Below, piece after piece: positions 1-6,844 of a stretch of DNA of 12,318 nucleotides; position 1 is the stretch's first letter, and the number at the start of each line of letters is the position of its first letter. This stretch comes from Flavobacteriaceae bacterium (GTDB lineage: Bacteria; Bacteroidota; Bacteroidia; Flavobacteriales; Flavobacteriaceae). The position numbers and the translations under genes are program-made. The stretch lies in NCBI GenBank assembly GCA_030694835.1, contig JAUYUF010000185.1:1-12318 (forward strand). Reading direction: 5' to 3'. Under the pieces are notes generated by a model. It was not told the origin of the DNA. It did no database searches and saw only the letters and a program-made list of their open reading frames with translations.

Positions 1-1115
1 ATGCTGATGCAGCTAATTTTGTGTCTCAACGATCTCGCTTAAATTTTAATTTTAAACAAGACAAACTTAAATTAGGAATCTCAGTTCAAAATGTACGTGT
101 TTGGGGAGATGTAAGCACCTTATCTTCAATTGATAAAAATGGTGTAGCTCTTCATGAAGCTTGGGGTGAAGCTTTGTTATCTGATAAGTTTTCTGTAAAA
201 TTAGGTCGTCAAGAAATTGTTTATGATGATCACAGAATTTTTGGTAATGTAGGTTGGGCACAACAAGGCAGAAGTCATGACGCAATGGTTGCAAAATATA
301 TTCCAAATGCAAAAAATCGTTTTGATTTTGGATTTGCTTACAATGCAAACGCTGAAACTTTAGCACAAGAGACTTATGCTGTTAATCAATACAAAGCATT
401 TCAATATATTTGGTATAATGGCCAAATAGATAAAGTAGGTTTAAGTTTATTATTCCTTAATAATGGGATGGAATATTTAGAACTTGGAAATCAAGAAATA
501 GCTTATAGCCAAACTTTTGGACCTCGTTTAACATACAAAGTTGGAAAATTAGGTTTAGATGCAGCAACCTATTTACAAACTGGAAAAATAGCTAACAATG
601 ATGTAAGCTCCTCTTATTTCACCGCAAATGCAAATTATAAATTAAACGATAATTTTAGTGCTGTCGCTGGATTTGAATATCTTTCAGGTAAAAACATGAA
701 TGATTCTAGCTCTAAAGTTAAATCATTCAATCCTTTATACGGAACTAATCATAAATTTAATGGTTGGATGGATTATTTCTATGTAGGAAATCACATCAAT
801 TCTGTTGGTTTAACAGATATCTATTTTACTTTAAATTATCAAAAAAATAAATTTTCTGCTAATGTAACTCCACACTTTTTTAATGCATCAGGCGATATTT
901 ATAGTGGAACAACAAAACAAAGTAATAATTTAGGAACTGAAATTGATTTTAGTATAGGATACAAAGTTGCTAATAATATCAATTTTAATGCTGGTTTCTC
1001 AAAAATGTTTGCTACCAATTCAATGGAAATCCTTAAATCAGGAGATAAAGATGAAGCAAATACTTGGAGCTGGGTTATGGTAACCTTTAGTCCAAAATTA
1101 TTTACCAGCAAATAA
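1..1115 (+). CDS. Alginate-export (AlgE-like) family outer-membrane beta-barrel, 5'-truncated
   Basis: The reading frame is open from base 3 to the TAA at 1113-1115, so the start codon and signal peptide lie left of the window. A GTG at 21 is internal: the codons before it (reading ADAANF) already fit the family. The protein is a string of alternating polar/hydrophobic strands typical of a porin, for example NFNFKQDKLKLGISVQNVRV and FSVKLGRQEIVYDDHRIFG, then WAQQGRSHDAMVAKY. The 'LGRQEI.YDD.R..G...W.QQGRSHDA' block is characteristic of the alginate-export family as I know it in Bacteroidota. The C-terminus (WSWVMVTFSPKLF) looks like the closing strand. It should sit in the outer membrane as a passive or selective channel. 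Alginate itself is unlikely to be the substrate, since no alginate genes are nearby; the neighbour is a nitrite-respiration operon. Family assignment is fairly sure; substrate is unknown. Confidence 0.8.
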   Translation, partial: ADAANFVSQRSRLNFNFKQDKLKLGISVQNVRVWGDVSTLSSIDKNGVALHEAWGEALLSDKFSVKLGRQEIVYDDHRIFGNVGWAQQGRSHDAMVAKYIPNAKNRFDFGFAYNANAETLAQETYAVNQYKAFQYIWYNGQIDKVGLSLLFLNNGMEYLELGNQEIAYSQTFGPRLTYKVGKLGLDAATYLQTGKIANNDVSSSYFTANANYKLNDNFSAVAGFEYLSGKNMNDSSSKVKSFNPLYGTNHKFNGWMDYFYVGNHINSVGLTDIYFTLNYQKNKFSANVTPHFFNASGDIYSGTTKQSNNLGTEIDFSIGYKVANNINFNAGFSKMFATNSMEILKSGDKDEANTWSWVMVTFSPKLFTSK

Positions 1116-1120
1116 TAATA

Positions 1121-1176
1121 AATGAGTAAGGTGTTTAAAAATATTTATTTTAATTAAACATCTTACTTATTTTTTT
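1121..1176 (+). terminator. Rho-independent terminator after the porin gene
   Basis: An inverted repeat lies just after the porin stop. The core left arm AGTAAGGTGTTT (1125-1136) pairs with AAACATCTTACT (1156-1167) over 12 bp with one G-U pair. A-T and G-U pairs extend it to roughly 1121-1138 with 1154-1171, leaving a loop of about 15 nt. A T-rich run follows to 1176. It ends only 28 nt before the nrfH start, so it may also act as a partial terminator controlling read-through. Confidence 0.75.
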
Positions 1177-1204
1177 AAAGGATTGAAACAATAGATTTTA
1201 ACAG

Positions 1205-1807
1205 ATGAAAAAACTATTTAAATTTTTAATTCCACCTCAAGAATGGCTTGTTCCAGGGCTTATTTTAACCGGAGCAATTGTTGGGTTAATTTTATATGCA
1301 CTCATTGAATCAAAAGCAGTTTCGTATCTTTCTAACGACCCCGCAACTTGTGCCAATTGCCATGTAATGACTCCACAATATGCTACTTGGCAAAATAGTT
1401 CACATCGCGAATGGGCTACTTGTAATGATTGTCACGTACCACAAGACAACATTATCAGAACATATGTATTTAAAGCAAAAGATGGTTTTAACCACTCAAC
1501 GGCTTTTCTTACTAGAAGTGAACCAGAAGTGATTCGCATGAAAGAAGCAGGAATTGAAGTTGTGCAAGAAAATTGCATTCGTTGCCATAAAGATCAAGTA
1601 ATGGATGCCAGAACAGATGGGTTGGTAGAAAATCACAAAGAAAATCGTACTGAAAGAAAATGCTGGGAATGTCATCAAGAAGTTCCTCACGGAAAAGCTA
1701 ACAGTCTTTCAACTACAAAATATTACGGTAAACTTCCGAAAGAACATCAGAATACTTTACCAGATTGGTTAAAAAAATACACTAACACAAATAATGATAA
1801 AAATTAA
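1205..1807 (+). CDS. nrfH: NrfH, tetraheme cytochrome c menaquinol dehydrogenase subunit of nitrite reductase
   Basis: NrfH is a NapC/NirT-family membrane cytochrome that oxidises menaquinol and passes electrons to NrfA at the periplasmic face. The 200-residue product has one N-terminal membrane helix (about residues 14-34) that stays as an anchor. Four heme sites follow: C49-x2-C52-H53, C73-x2-C76-H77, C124-x2-C127-H128 and C153-x2-C156-H157. The first reads CANCHVM, the CxxCHxM pattern typical of NrfH heme 1, with Met55 as candidate axial ligand. Length and heme count match the family. The ATG at 1205 follows an AT-rich leader without Shine-Dalgarno, normal for this phylum. nrfA begins 5 nt after the stop, so the two are co-transcribed. 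No convincing promoter is visible between the upstream terminator and this start. Confidence 0.96.
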   Translation: MKKLFKFLIPPQEWLVPGLILTGAIVGLILYALIESKAVSYLSNDPATCANCHVMTPQYATWQNSSHREWATCNDCHVPQDNIIRTYVFKAKDGFNHSTAFLTRSEPEVIRMKEAGIEVVQENCIRCHKDQVMDARTDGLVENHKENRTERKCWECHQEVPHGKANSLSTTKYYGKLPKEHQNTLPDWLKKYTNTNNDKN

Positions 1808-1812
1808 TTAAA

Positions 1813-3309
1813 ATGACGAATAAAAGAAAACCTTGGATGAATTGGATGCTTTTTGTAGCATCGTTGGTGCTCGTTTTTGTACTGGGCATCGTTATTTCTT
1901 CAATAGTTGAGCGTAAAACTGAAGCTAAATATGCTTATAAGCCACAAAACACTATTGGTGAATTTGAACCACAAAATGAAGTTTGGGGACAAAATTTCCC
2001 TAGAGAATTTGAATCGTACTATGCAACTGCAGATACAACTTTTGCTTCTAAGCATTTAACCAATGCTAAAACTGATATGTTAGCTAAAAACCCACGTTTA
2101 GTAGTTCTTTTCGCAGGTTATGGTTTTTCTAAAGATTATAATCAAGGTCGTGGGCATTTCTATGCTATTGAAGACACTCGTAATTCTCTTAGAACTGGAT
2201 CTCCAACTAATTCTGAAGACGGACCAATGCCATCTACTTGTTGGACATGTAAGTCTCCAGACGTACCTCGTTTGATGAACGAAATAGGAGTTGATAATTA
2301 CTATAAAGGAAAATGGTCTTCAAAAGGGGCAGAAATTGTAAACCCTATTGGTTGTGCCGATTGTCATGATTCTAAAACAATGAATCTTAAAATAACGCGT
2401 CCTGCTTTGGTTGAAGCTTGGCAACGTCAAGGAAAAGATATTACTAAGGCTACACGTAATGAAATGCGTTCATTAGTTTGTGCACAATGTCACGTAGAAT
2501 ACTATTTCGACAAAAATAAACCTGGAAAAGAGGGGATTATGTACTTAACTTTTCCGTGGGATAATGGTGATACAATGGAAGGTATGGAACAATATTATGA
2601 TAATATGAAGTTCTCAGACTGGACACATGCTATAAGTAAAGCTCCAATGATTAAATCACAGCACCCAGATTATGAAGTATTCAAGACGGGTATTCACGCT
2701 GAAAGAGGTGTTTCTTGTGCAGATTGTCACATGCCGTACAAAACAGAAGGTGGACAAAAATTTACGAATCACCATATCATGTCGCCTTTAAAAAATCCTG
2801 CAAATTCTTGTCAAGTTTGTCATAAATCAGAAACTGATAAATTATTGAAAAATGTTTATGACCGTCAAGATAAAATCAAAGAAAATCAAGATAAATTAGA
2901 AGAATTATTAGTTAGAGCTCATTACGAAGCTAAGCAAGCTTGGGATTTAGGCGCAACTGAAGCTGAAATGGCTGCTACTTTACAAGATATTAGAAAAGGA
3001 CAATGGAGATGGGATTATGCTGCATCAGGGCATGGTAACTCATTCCACGCTCCTATTGAAACAGGTAGAGTTCTTAGTCAGGGTATCATTTTCACACAAG
3101 AAGCTCGTCTTAAATTAGCTAAAATATTAATAAACAAAGGGTTTAAAGGCGATGTTCCTTATCCAAATATTAAAACTAAAGCAGAGGCACAAAAATTAAT
3201 TGGATTGGATATTCCTGCAGAAAAAGCTGCTAAGGAGCAATTTAAAAAAGATTTATTGCCTAAATGGGATGCAGAAGCTAAAGAAAGACAAAGCAAAACC
3301 AAAAAATAA
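1813..3309 (+). CDS. nrfA: NrfA, pentaheme ammonia-forming cytochrome c nitrite reductase
   Basis: NrfA reduces nitrite to ammonium with six electrons in the periplasm, as a complex with NrfH. The 498-residue product has the five expected heme sites in order: C143-W-T-C146-K147 (lysine-ligated catalytic heme), C181/C184/H185, C223/C226/H227, C302/C305/H306 and C333/C336/H337. By alignment from memory with characterised NrfA, catalytic Arg127 (in LRTG), Tyr230 (in CHVEYYF) and His284 (in KSQHP) are all present. So are the calcium-site residues Glu229, Lys281 and Gln283. Distal histidines occur in RAHYEA (H370) and SGHGNSFH (H407, H412). All key residues are intact, so an active enzyme is expected. 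The N-terminus is a hydrophobic helix (about 11-30); it may be a retained anchor or a signal peptide cut after TEA (residue 38). Length is normal for the family. Confidence 0.98.
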   Translation: MTNKRKPWMNWMLFVASLVLVFVLGIVISSIVERKTEAKYAYKPQNTIGEFEPQNEVWGQNFPREFESYYATADTTFASKHLTNAKTDMLAKNPRLVVLFAGYGFSKDYNQGRGHFYAIEDTRNSLRTGSPTNSEDGPMPSTCWTCKSPDVPRLMNEIGVDNYYKGKWSSKGAEIVNPIGCADCHDSKTMNLKITRPALVEAWQRQGKDITKATRNEMRSLVCAQCHVEYYFDKNKPGKEGIMYLTFPWDNGDTMEGMEQYYDNMKFSDWTHAISKAPMIKSQHPDYEVFKTGIHAERGVSCADCHMPYKTEGGQKFTNHHIMSPLKNPANSCQVCHKSETDKLLKNVYDRQDKIKENQDKLEELLVRAHYEAKQAWDLGATEAEMAATLQDIRKGQWRWDYAASGHGNSFHAPIETGRVLSQGIIFTQEARLKLAKILINKGFKGDVPYPNIKTKAEAQKLIGLDIPAEKAAKEQFKKDLLPKWDAEAKERQSKTKK

Positions 3310-3335
3310 TTTGATTTTTTAATTTCATCAATACT

Positions 3336-4595
3336 ATGAGTAATCATAAAAATCAACATAACCTCTGGGATTTTCCTTGGGGTTATGTTGAATCTTTTTT
3401 AATATATAGTGGTTTATTAATAACAGGCTTTTTAATGGAAATCTTCTTTCCGTTAAAAACTTCAACTGGAATTGTATTTCCGTATAATTTATTCATTTTA
3501 GGAGGTCTTATTTTATTCATCATTACACTTCAACTCTTTTTCAAAAAACAACTTTTTGTCAAATGGTTAGGAAGTGTTCATGCTGCCATTATTTCTATTG
3601 TATTTATTGCGTTTATGGTAATGATTATGGGAATAGTTCCTCAAATAAAAACAGAATCGACTACTATTCAATTACTTGGTTTGAATTCCATCACATCTCA
3701 TTGGGCTTTTTTACTAATTTTATTTGTCTTCCTTATATCTTTAGGATTGGTAACTTTTAAAAGACTTTTAAATTTCCAAATCAGTAATATTGGTTTTGTT
3801 TTAAATCATTTAGGTTTATTTATTGCTTTATCAACCGGTATTTTAGGAGCGGGTGATACCATACGCTTAAATTTAGAATTAGAGGAAGGAAAACCTAACT
3901 GGAAAGCCTATAACAATAAAACAAAAGAATATGTAGAACTTGATTTTGCTATTTATTTAAAAGATTTCATCGTAGAAGAATTTCAGCCAAAACTAGCTTT
4001 TGTAGAGAATGAGAAAGGAGAAATCATACATAACGATGGTAAAAACTTGTATTTAATCCATCAAAATGAACATTATATTTTTAATGATTTTGAAATCGAT
4101 ATCACTAAATATTTAGCAAGTTCTGGAAGAGTTGGTGAAGGATATCATTTTGTAAACGATATCGGAGCTCCTCCATCAGCCCATTTATCTATAAAAAATA
4201 CCAAAACTAATAAAACCATCAACGGCTGGATTTCAAGTGGTAGTTTTTTGTATCAATATGAATCGTTAAAAATCGATGAAAATTTATCGGTTGTTATGAC
4301 TATTCCTGAAGTTAAAAAGTTCACTTCCGAAGTATCAATTCTTCAAAAAAATGGAGAAAGAATAGAAACAACTATAGAAGTTAACAAACCTTTTGATTTT
4401 GATGGATGGAAAATATATCAATTAAGTTATAATGAAAAAATGGGAAAATGGTCTAACACAAGTGTTTTAGAATTGGTTAAAGACCCTTGGCTTCCTTATG
4501 TATATATTGGTGTTTTTATGATGATTGCTGGTGCTTTATATATGTTTTGGGCAGGAAATCAATTTAAAAAAGAAAATAATCATGACGTGGATTAA
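3336..4595 (+). CDS. ccsB: ResB/CcsB-like system II cytochrome c biogenesis protein
   Basis: CcsB (ResB) works with CcsA (ResC) to move heme out and join it to CxxCH cysteines of apocytochromes c. The 419-residue product has five predicted N-terminal helices (about 17-38, 49-69, 81-101, 121-141, 150-171). A periplasmic domain of about 210 residues rich in beta-strand follows, then a last helix (386-407) preceded by DPWLPYVYIG, the usual ResB ending. That layout puts the soluble domain in the periplasm. His82 and His158, in helices 3 and 5, are candidate heme ligands (inference). It starts at ATG 3336, 26 nt after nrfA, and its 3' end overlaps ccsA by 14 nt. It lies inside the nrf operon, so its likely client is NrfHA. 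The family is clear by layout and context, but ResB sequences diverge strongly; the symbol could equally be resB. Confidence 0.88.
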   Translation: MSNHKNQHNLWDFPWGYVESFLIYSGLLITGFLMEIFFPLKTSTGIVFPYNLFILGGLILFIITLQLFFKKQLFVKWLGSVHAAIISIVFIAFMVMIMGIVPQIKTESTTIQLLGLNSITSHWAFLLILFVFLISLGLVTFKRLLNFQISNIGFVLNHLGLFIALSTGILGAGDTIRLNLELEEGKPNWKAYNNKTKEYVELDFAIYLKDFIVEEFQPKLAFVENEKGEIIHNDGKNLYLIHQNEHYIFNDFEIDITKYLASSGRVGEGYHFVNDIGAPPSAHLSIKNTKTNKTINGWISSGSFLYQYESLKIDENLSVVMTIPEVKKFTSEVSILQKNGERIETTIEVNKPFDFDGWKIYQLSYNEKMGKWSNTSVLELVKDPWLPYVYIGVFMMIAGALYMFWAGNQFKKENNHDVD

Positions 4596-5385
4596 TTTTG
4601 AATCTTATTACATTACTATCGTAATTTTATGGACACTAAGTTTAGTATTTTTAGGTTTATCATATAAGACTGAAAAACTTTTTAAATTCAGTTTAATAGC
4701 AGTTCTACTTGGAATAATATCACTTATTTGGTTTGATGTAGAATTATGGATAGAACTTCACAGACCACCAATGCGCACTTTAGGAGAAACACGTTTATGG
4801 TACGCCACTTTTTTACCTATAATTGGTTTATTAGTATATGTAAGATGGAAATACAAGTGGTTTCTAGCCTATTGTTTAGGTATGGGGATTTTATTTTTAA
4901 CCATAAATTATTTAAATCCAGAGACTTATTCTAAAACCTTAATGCCTGCTTTGCAAAGTCCATGGTTTATACCGCATGTATTGGTTTATTTATTTGCTTA
5001 CGCTCTTTTGGCGGCATCCAGTTTTGTGGCAATAAAAAGTTTGTACAGTTTTTATAACAACACCTTCACTGAAAATGATTTAAAATTGGCTGATAATTTA
5101 GTATACATAGGGTTTGCGTTTTTAACCTTAGGATTACTTTTTGGTGCGCTTTGGGCTAAAGAAGCTTGGGGGCATTACTGGACTTGGGATCCTAAAGAAA
5201 TTTGGGCGTTTTTAACATGGATGATGTATTTGTTATACATTCATTATCGCCATTTTCATATATCAAATTCAAAAGAAGCATTACTTATTTTAACTGCTGC
5301 ATTTATTATCTTACTAATTTGCTGGTTTGGTGTAAATTATTTACCTGTTGCCAATACAAGCGTTCACACTTATACACAATCATAA
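4582..5385 (+). CDS. ccsA: CcsA/ResC-like cytochrome c heme lyase (WWD-domain protein)
   Basis: This is the heme-handling subunit of system II cytochrome c maturation. The ATG at 4582 gives a 267-residue protein overlapping ccsB by 14 nt, a typical coupled junction. An ATG at 4525 in the same frame would add 19 residues read through the ccsB coding sequence and is less likely. The tryptophan-rich WWD segment is clear at residues 191-213 (WAKEAWGHYWTWDPKEIW and on). About eight membrane helices are predicted. With an outside N-terminus, His132 (PHV), the WWD loop and His262 (VHTY) all face the periplasm, as expected for a heme-presenting site. The segment HRPPMRTLGE (from His60) is also typical of Bacteroidota CcsA. 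In this operon it probably serves NrfA and NrfH. Last gene of the operon; a terminator follows 24 nt later. Confidence 0.93.
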   Translation: MTWINFESYYITIVILWTLSLVFLGLSYKTEKLFKFSLIAVLLGIISLIWFDVELWIELHRPPMRTLGETRLWYATFLPIIGLLVYVRWKYKWFLAYCLGMGILFLTINYLNPETYSKTLMPALQSPWFIPHVLVYLFAYALLAASSFVAIKSLYSFYNNTFTENDLKLADNLVYIGFAFLTLGLLFGALWAKEAWGHYWTWDPKEIWAFLTWMMYLLYIHYRHFHISNSKEALLILTAAFIILLICWFGVNYLPVANTSVHTYTQS

Positions 5386-5409
5386 AAAATATTATATAAG
5401 TTGATTTTT

Positions 5410-5456
5410 CAATGTTCAAATAGTTCCTTCTGAATTGTTTGGACATTGTTTTTTTT
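5410..5456 (+). terminator. Rho-independent terminator of the nrfHA-ccsB-ccsA operon
   Basis: Bases 5410-5426 (CAATGTTCAAATAGTTC) pair with 5432-5448 (GAATTGTTTGGACATTG) over 17 bp, with G-U pairs at 5416-5442, 5421-5437 and 5423-5435 and no mismatch. The loop is five bases (CTTCT), and the right arm runs straight into eight T residues (5449-5456). This is the strongest hairpin I found in the window. Its right arm also holds the TTG of a possible promoter for the next gene. Confidence 0.9.
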
Positions 5457-5465
5457 GTATTTTCG
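5435..5465 (+). promoter_or_regulatory. Candidate Bacteroidota-type promoter for the 76-residue membrane protein gene
   Basis: TTG at 5435-5437 is followed after 20 bases by TATTTTCG (5458-5465), a 7-of-8 match to the -7 element TAnnTTTG; the spacing suits the -33/-7 arrangement of this phylum. Transcription would begin near 5470, about 20 nt before the ATG at 5490. The -33 element lies in the 3' arm of the preceding terminator hairpin. Pattern match only. Confidence 0.4.
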
Positions 5466-5489
5466 CCCTCCTTTAAAAACACATTAAGA

Positions 5490-5720
5490 ATGTTCGATAT
5501 TTCATTAACAGATTGGGTTGGCTATTTTGCTTCATTAGTATTGATGATTTCATTTATGATGAAAAACCTAAACACACTTAGAATCATTAATTCAGCTGGC
5601 GCCTTATTATTTGTAGTTTATGGCTTTATGCTTGAAACCTCATGGCCAATTATTATCACCAATACTTTCATTTTTGGTGTAAATCTATATTATTTAAGAA
5701 AACATTATTTAAACAATTGA
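5490..5720 (+). CDS. Small three-helix membrane protein, YgjV/PQ-loop (SemiSWEET-like) in appearance
   Basis: The 76-residue product begins MFDISLTDWVGYFASLVLMI and has three predicted membrane helices (about 8-24, 33-48, 52-69) joined by short loops. The order GYFASL..ISF - (short basic loop) - N-x-A-G-A-L-x-F-V-x-Y-G - WPIIITN resembles YgjV-type inner-membrane proteins and, more remotely, the three-helix SemiSWEET half-transporter unit (WLIYG, then a P-x-I-x-x-N motif). The PQ dipeptide after helix 1 is not present (SFMMKN instead of SFLPQ), so sugar transport cannot be claimed. I chose ATG 5490 because the TTG at 5439 in the same frame lies inside the terminator hairpin. The glycosyltransferase starts 32 nt downstream, so the two may be co-transcribed. 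Function unknown; a real gene is likely from codon use and helix pattern. Confidence 0.7.
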   Translation: MFDISLTDWVGYFASLVLMISFMMKNLNTLRIINSAGALLFVVYGFMLETSWPIIITNTFIFGVNLYYLRKHYLNN

Positions 5721-5752
5721 TTTCTTATCTTGCATAGATAATTATTAATGCA

Positions 5753-6844
5753 TTGAAAAGAATTATTGTTTCGGTTACCAATGATCTAACTACAGACCAA
5801 CGGGTTCATCGTATTTGTACAACGCTTACATCCTTAAATTATGATGTTTTATTGGTTGGTCGAAAACTGAAAAACAGTTTACCTATTTCCAGATTTTATA
5901 AAACAAAACGATTTAGTTTATTGTTTAATAAAGGATTTCTTTTTTATGCAGAATATAATATTCGATTATTTTTACTGCTCCTTTTCAACCGAAAAAACAT
6001 CTTATTATCAAATGATATTGATACTTTAATACCCAATTATATTGTAAGCAAACTTTTTGATATGCCTTTAATTTTTGATAGTCATGAGTTATTTTCAGAA
6101 GTTCCAGAACTTGTAAACAGACCCAGAGTTAAATCATTTTGGCAAAAAATTGAAGCTGTTTTAATTCCAAAAATTAAATATAAGTATACCGTTTGCAATT
6201 CTATTGCTAAATATTATAAAGATATTTACAACACCTCATTTGAAGTTATCAGAAATACTCCAATGAAAATAATTAATTTAGATGATTCAAAATCTGCTAT
6301 TTCATTAAGAAAAAATGCCATTATTTATCAAGGAGCTTTAAACAAAGGTAGAGGATTAGAATTAATCATAGAAACCATGTTGTATATTGATAATGCTTTT
6401 TTATATATTATTGGTGATGGTGATTTAACTAATAAATTAAAACTCAGTGTTCATCAATTAAAACTTACTGAAAAAGTATTCTTTTTAGGGAAAATATTAC
6501 CTACTGATTTACAAAGTATCACTTCAAAGGCCGCAATTGGAATAAGCATTGAAGAAGATTTAGGACTGAATTACCGATTTGCACTTCCTAACAAATTGTT
6601 TGATTATATACAAGCTGGAGTGCCAATTTTAGTAAGTGATTTACCCGAGATGAAACAACTTGTAAATCAATATAGAATTGGTGAAATAATAGTTGATAGA
6701 AATCCAGAAGCTATCGCAAAAATGATTAAATTGATGTTGGAAAAAAGAAATTCTTATCAAAATAATCTTGAAATTGCAGCTAATGAATTAAATTGGGAAA
6801 AAGAAGAAGTGAAATTAAAAGAAATATTTAATAGTATTGATTAA
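5753..6844 (+). CDS. GT-B fold glycosyltransferase (GT4/GT1-like), TTG start
   Basis: The 363-residue product is a two-domain glycosyltransferase that probably moves a sugar from a nucleotide sugar to an envelope glycan or lipid acceptor on the cytoplasmic side. The N-terminal domain opens KRIIVSVTNDLTTDQRVHR, a common start for flavobacterial members, and contains LLSNDIDTL (84-92) and FDSHELFSE (108-116). The C-terminal domain shows IIYQGALNKGRGLE (190-203), YIIGDGDL (218-225), SIEEDLGLNY (265-274) and LPNKLFDYIQAGVPILVSD (278-296), the usual donor-binding stretch with Glu267/Glu268 as candidate donor contacts. No in-frame ATG fits: a stop (TAG) lies at 5735-5737 and the first suitable codon is TTG 5753. 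Its stop overlaps the opposing glycosyltransferase's stop. Donor and acceptor are unknown. Confidence 0.85.
   Translation: MKRIIVSVTNDLTTDQRVHRICTTLTSLNYDVLLVGRKLKNSLPISRFYKTKRFSLLFNKGFLFYAEYNIRLFLLLLFNRKNILLSNDIDTLIPNYIVSKLFDMPLIFDSHELFSEVPELVNRPRVKSFWQKIEAVLIPKIKYKYTVCNSIAKYYKDIYNTSFEVIRNTPMKIINLDDSKSAISLRKNAIIYQGALNKGRGLELIIETMLYIDNAFLYIIGDGDLTNKLKLSVHQLKLTEKVFFLGKILPTDLQSITSKAAIGISIEEDLGLNYRFALPNKLFDYIQAGVPILVSDLPEMKQLVNQYRIGEIIVDRNPEAIAKMIKLMLEKRNSYQNNLEIAANELNWEKEEVKLKEIFNSID

Noticed and set aside
67..366. Antisense reading frame of 99 codons within the porin gene
   Set aside because: It lies wholly inside a well supported coding region, has an implausible His/Leu/Lys/Gln-rich product and no recognisable domain. 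The same holds for the antisense frames at 899-1111, 1496-1690 and 3159-3359.
1182..1192. Palindrome ATTG-AAA-CAAT upstream of nrfH as an FNR/CRP-type operator
   Set aside because: Arms are only four bases, the spacer is three instead of four, and it does not match TTGAT-N4-ATCAA. Such short palindromes are common in AT-rich DNA.
4525..4581. Longer ccsA starting at ATG 4525
   Set aside because: The extra 19 residues are a frame-shifted reading of the ccsB membrane helix; ATG 4582 gives the usual family N-terminus and a short coupled overlap.
5439..5489. Longer version of the 76-residue protein starting at TTG 5439
   Set aside because: This start lies inside the 3' arm of the terminator and upstream of the likely transcription start; ATG 5490 is better placed.
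5717..5733. Promoter for the GT-B glycosyltransferase (TATCTTGC at 5726-5733)
   Set aside because: It lacks one base relative to TAnnTTTG, and the nearest TTG is only 6 bases upstream. Co-transcription with the small membrane gene is simpler.
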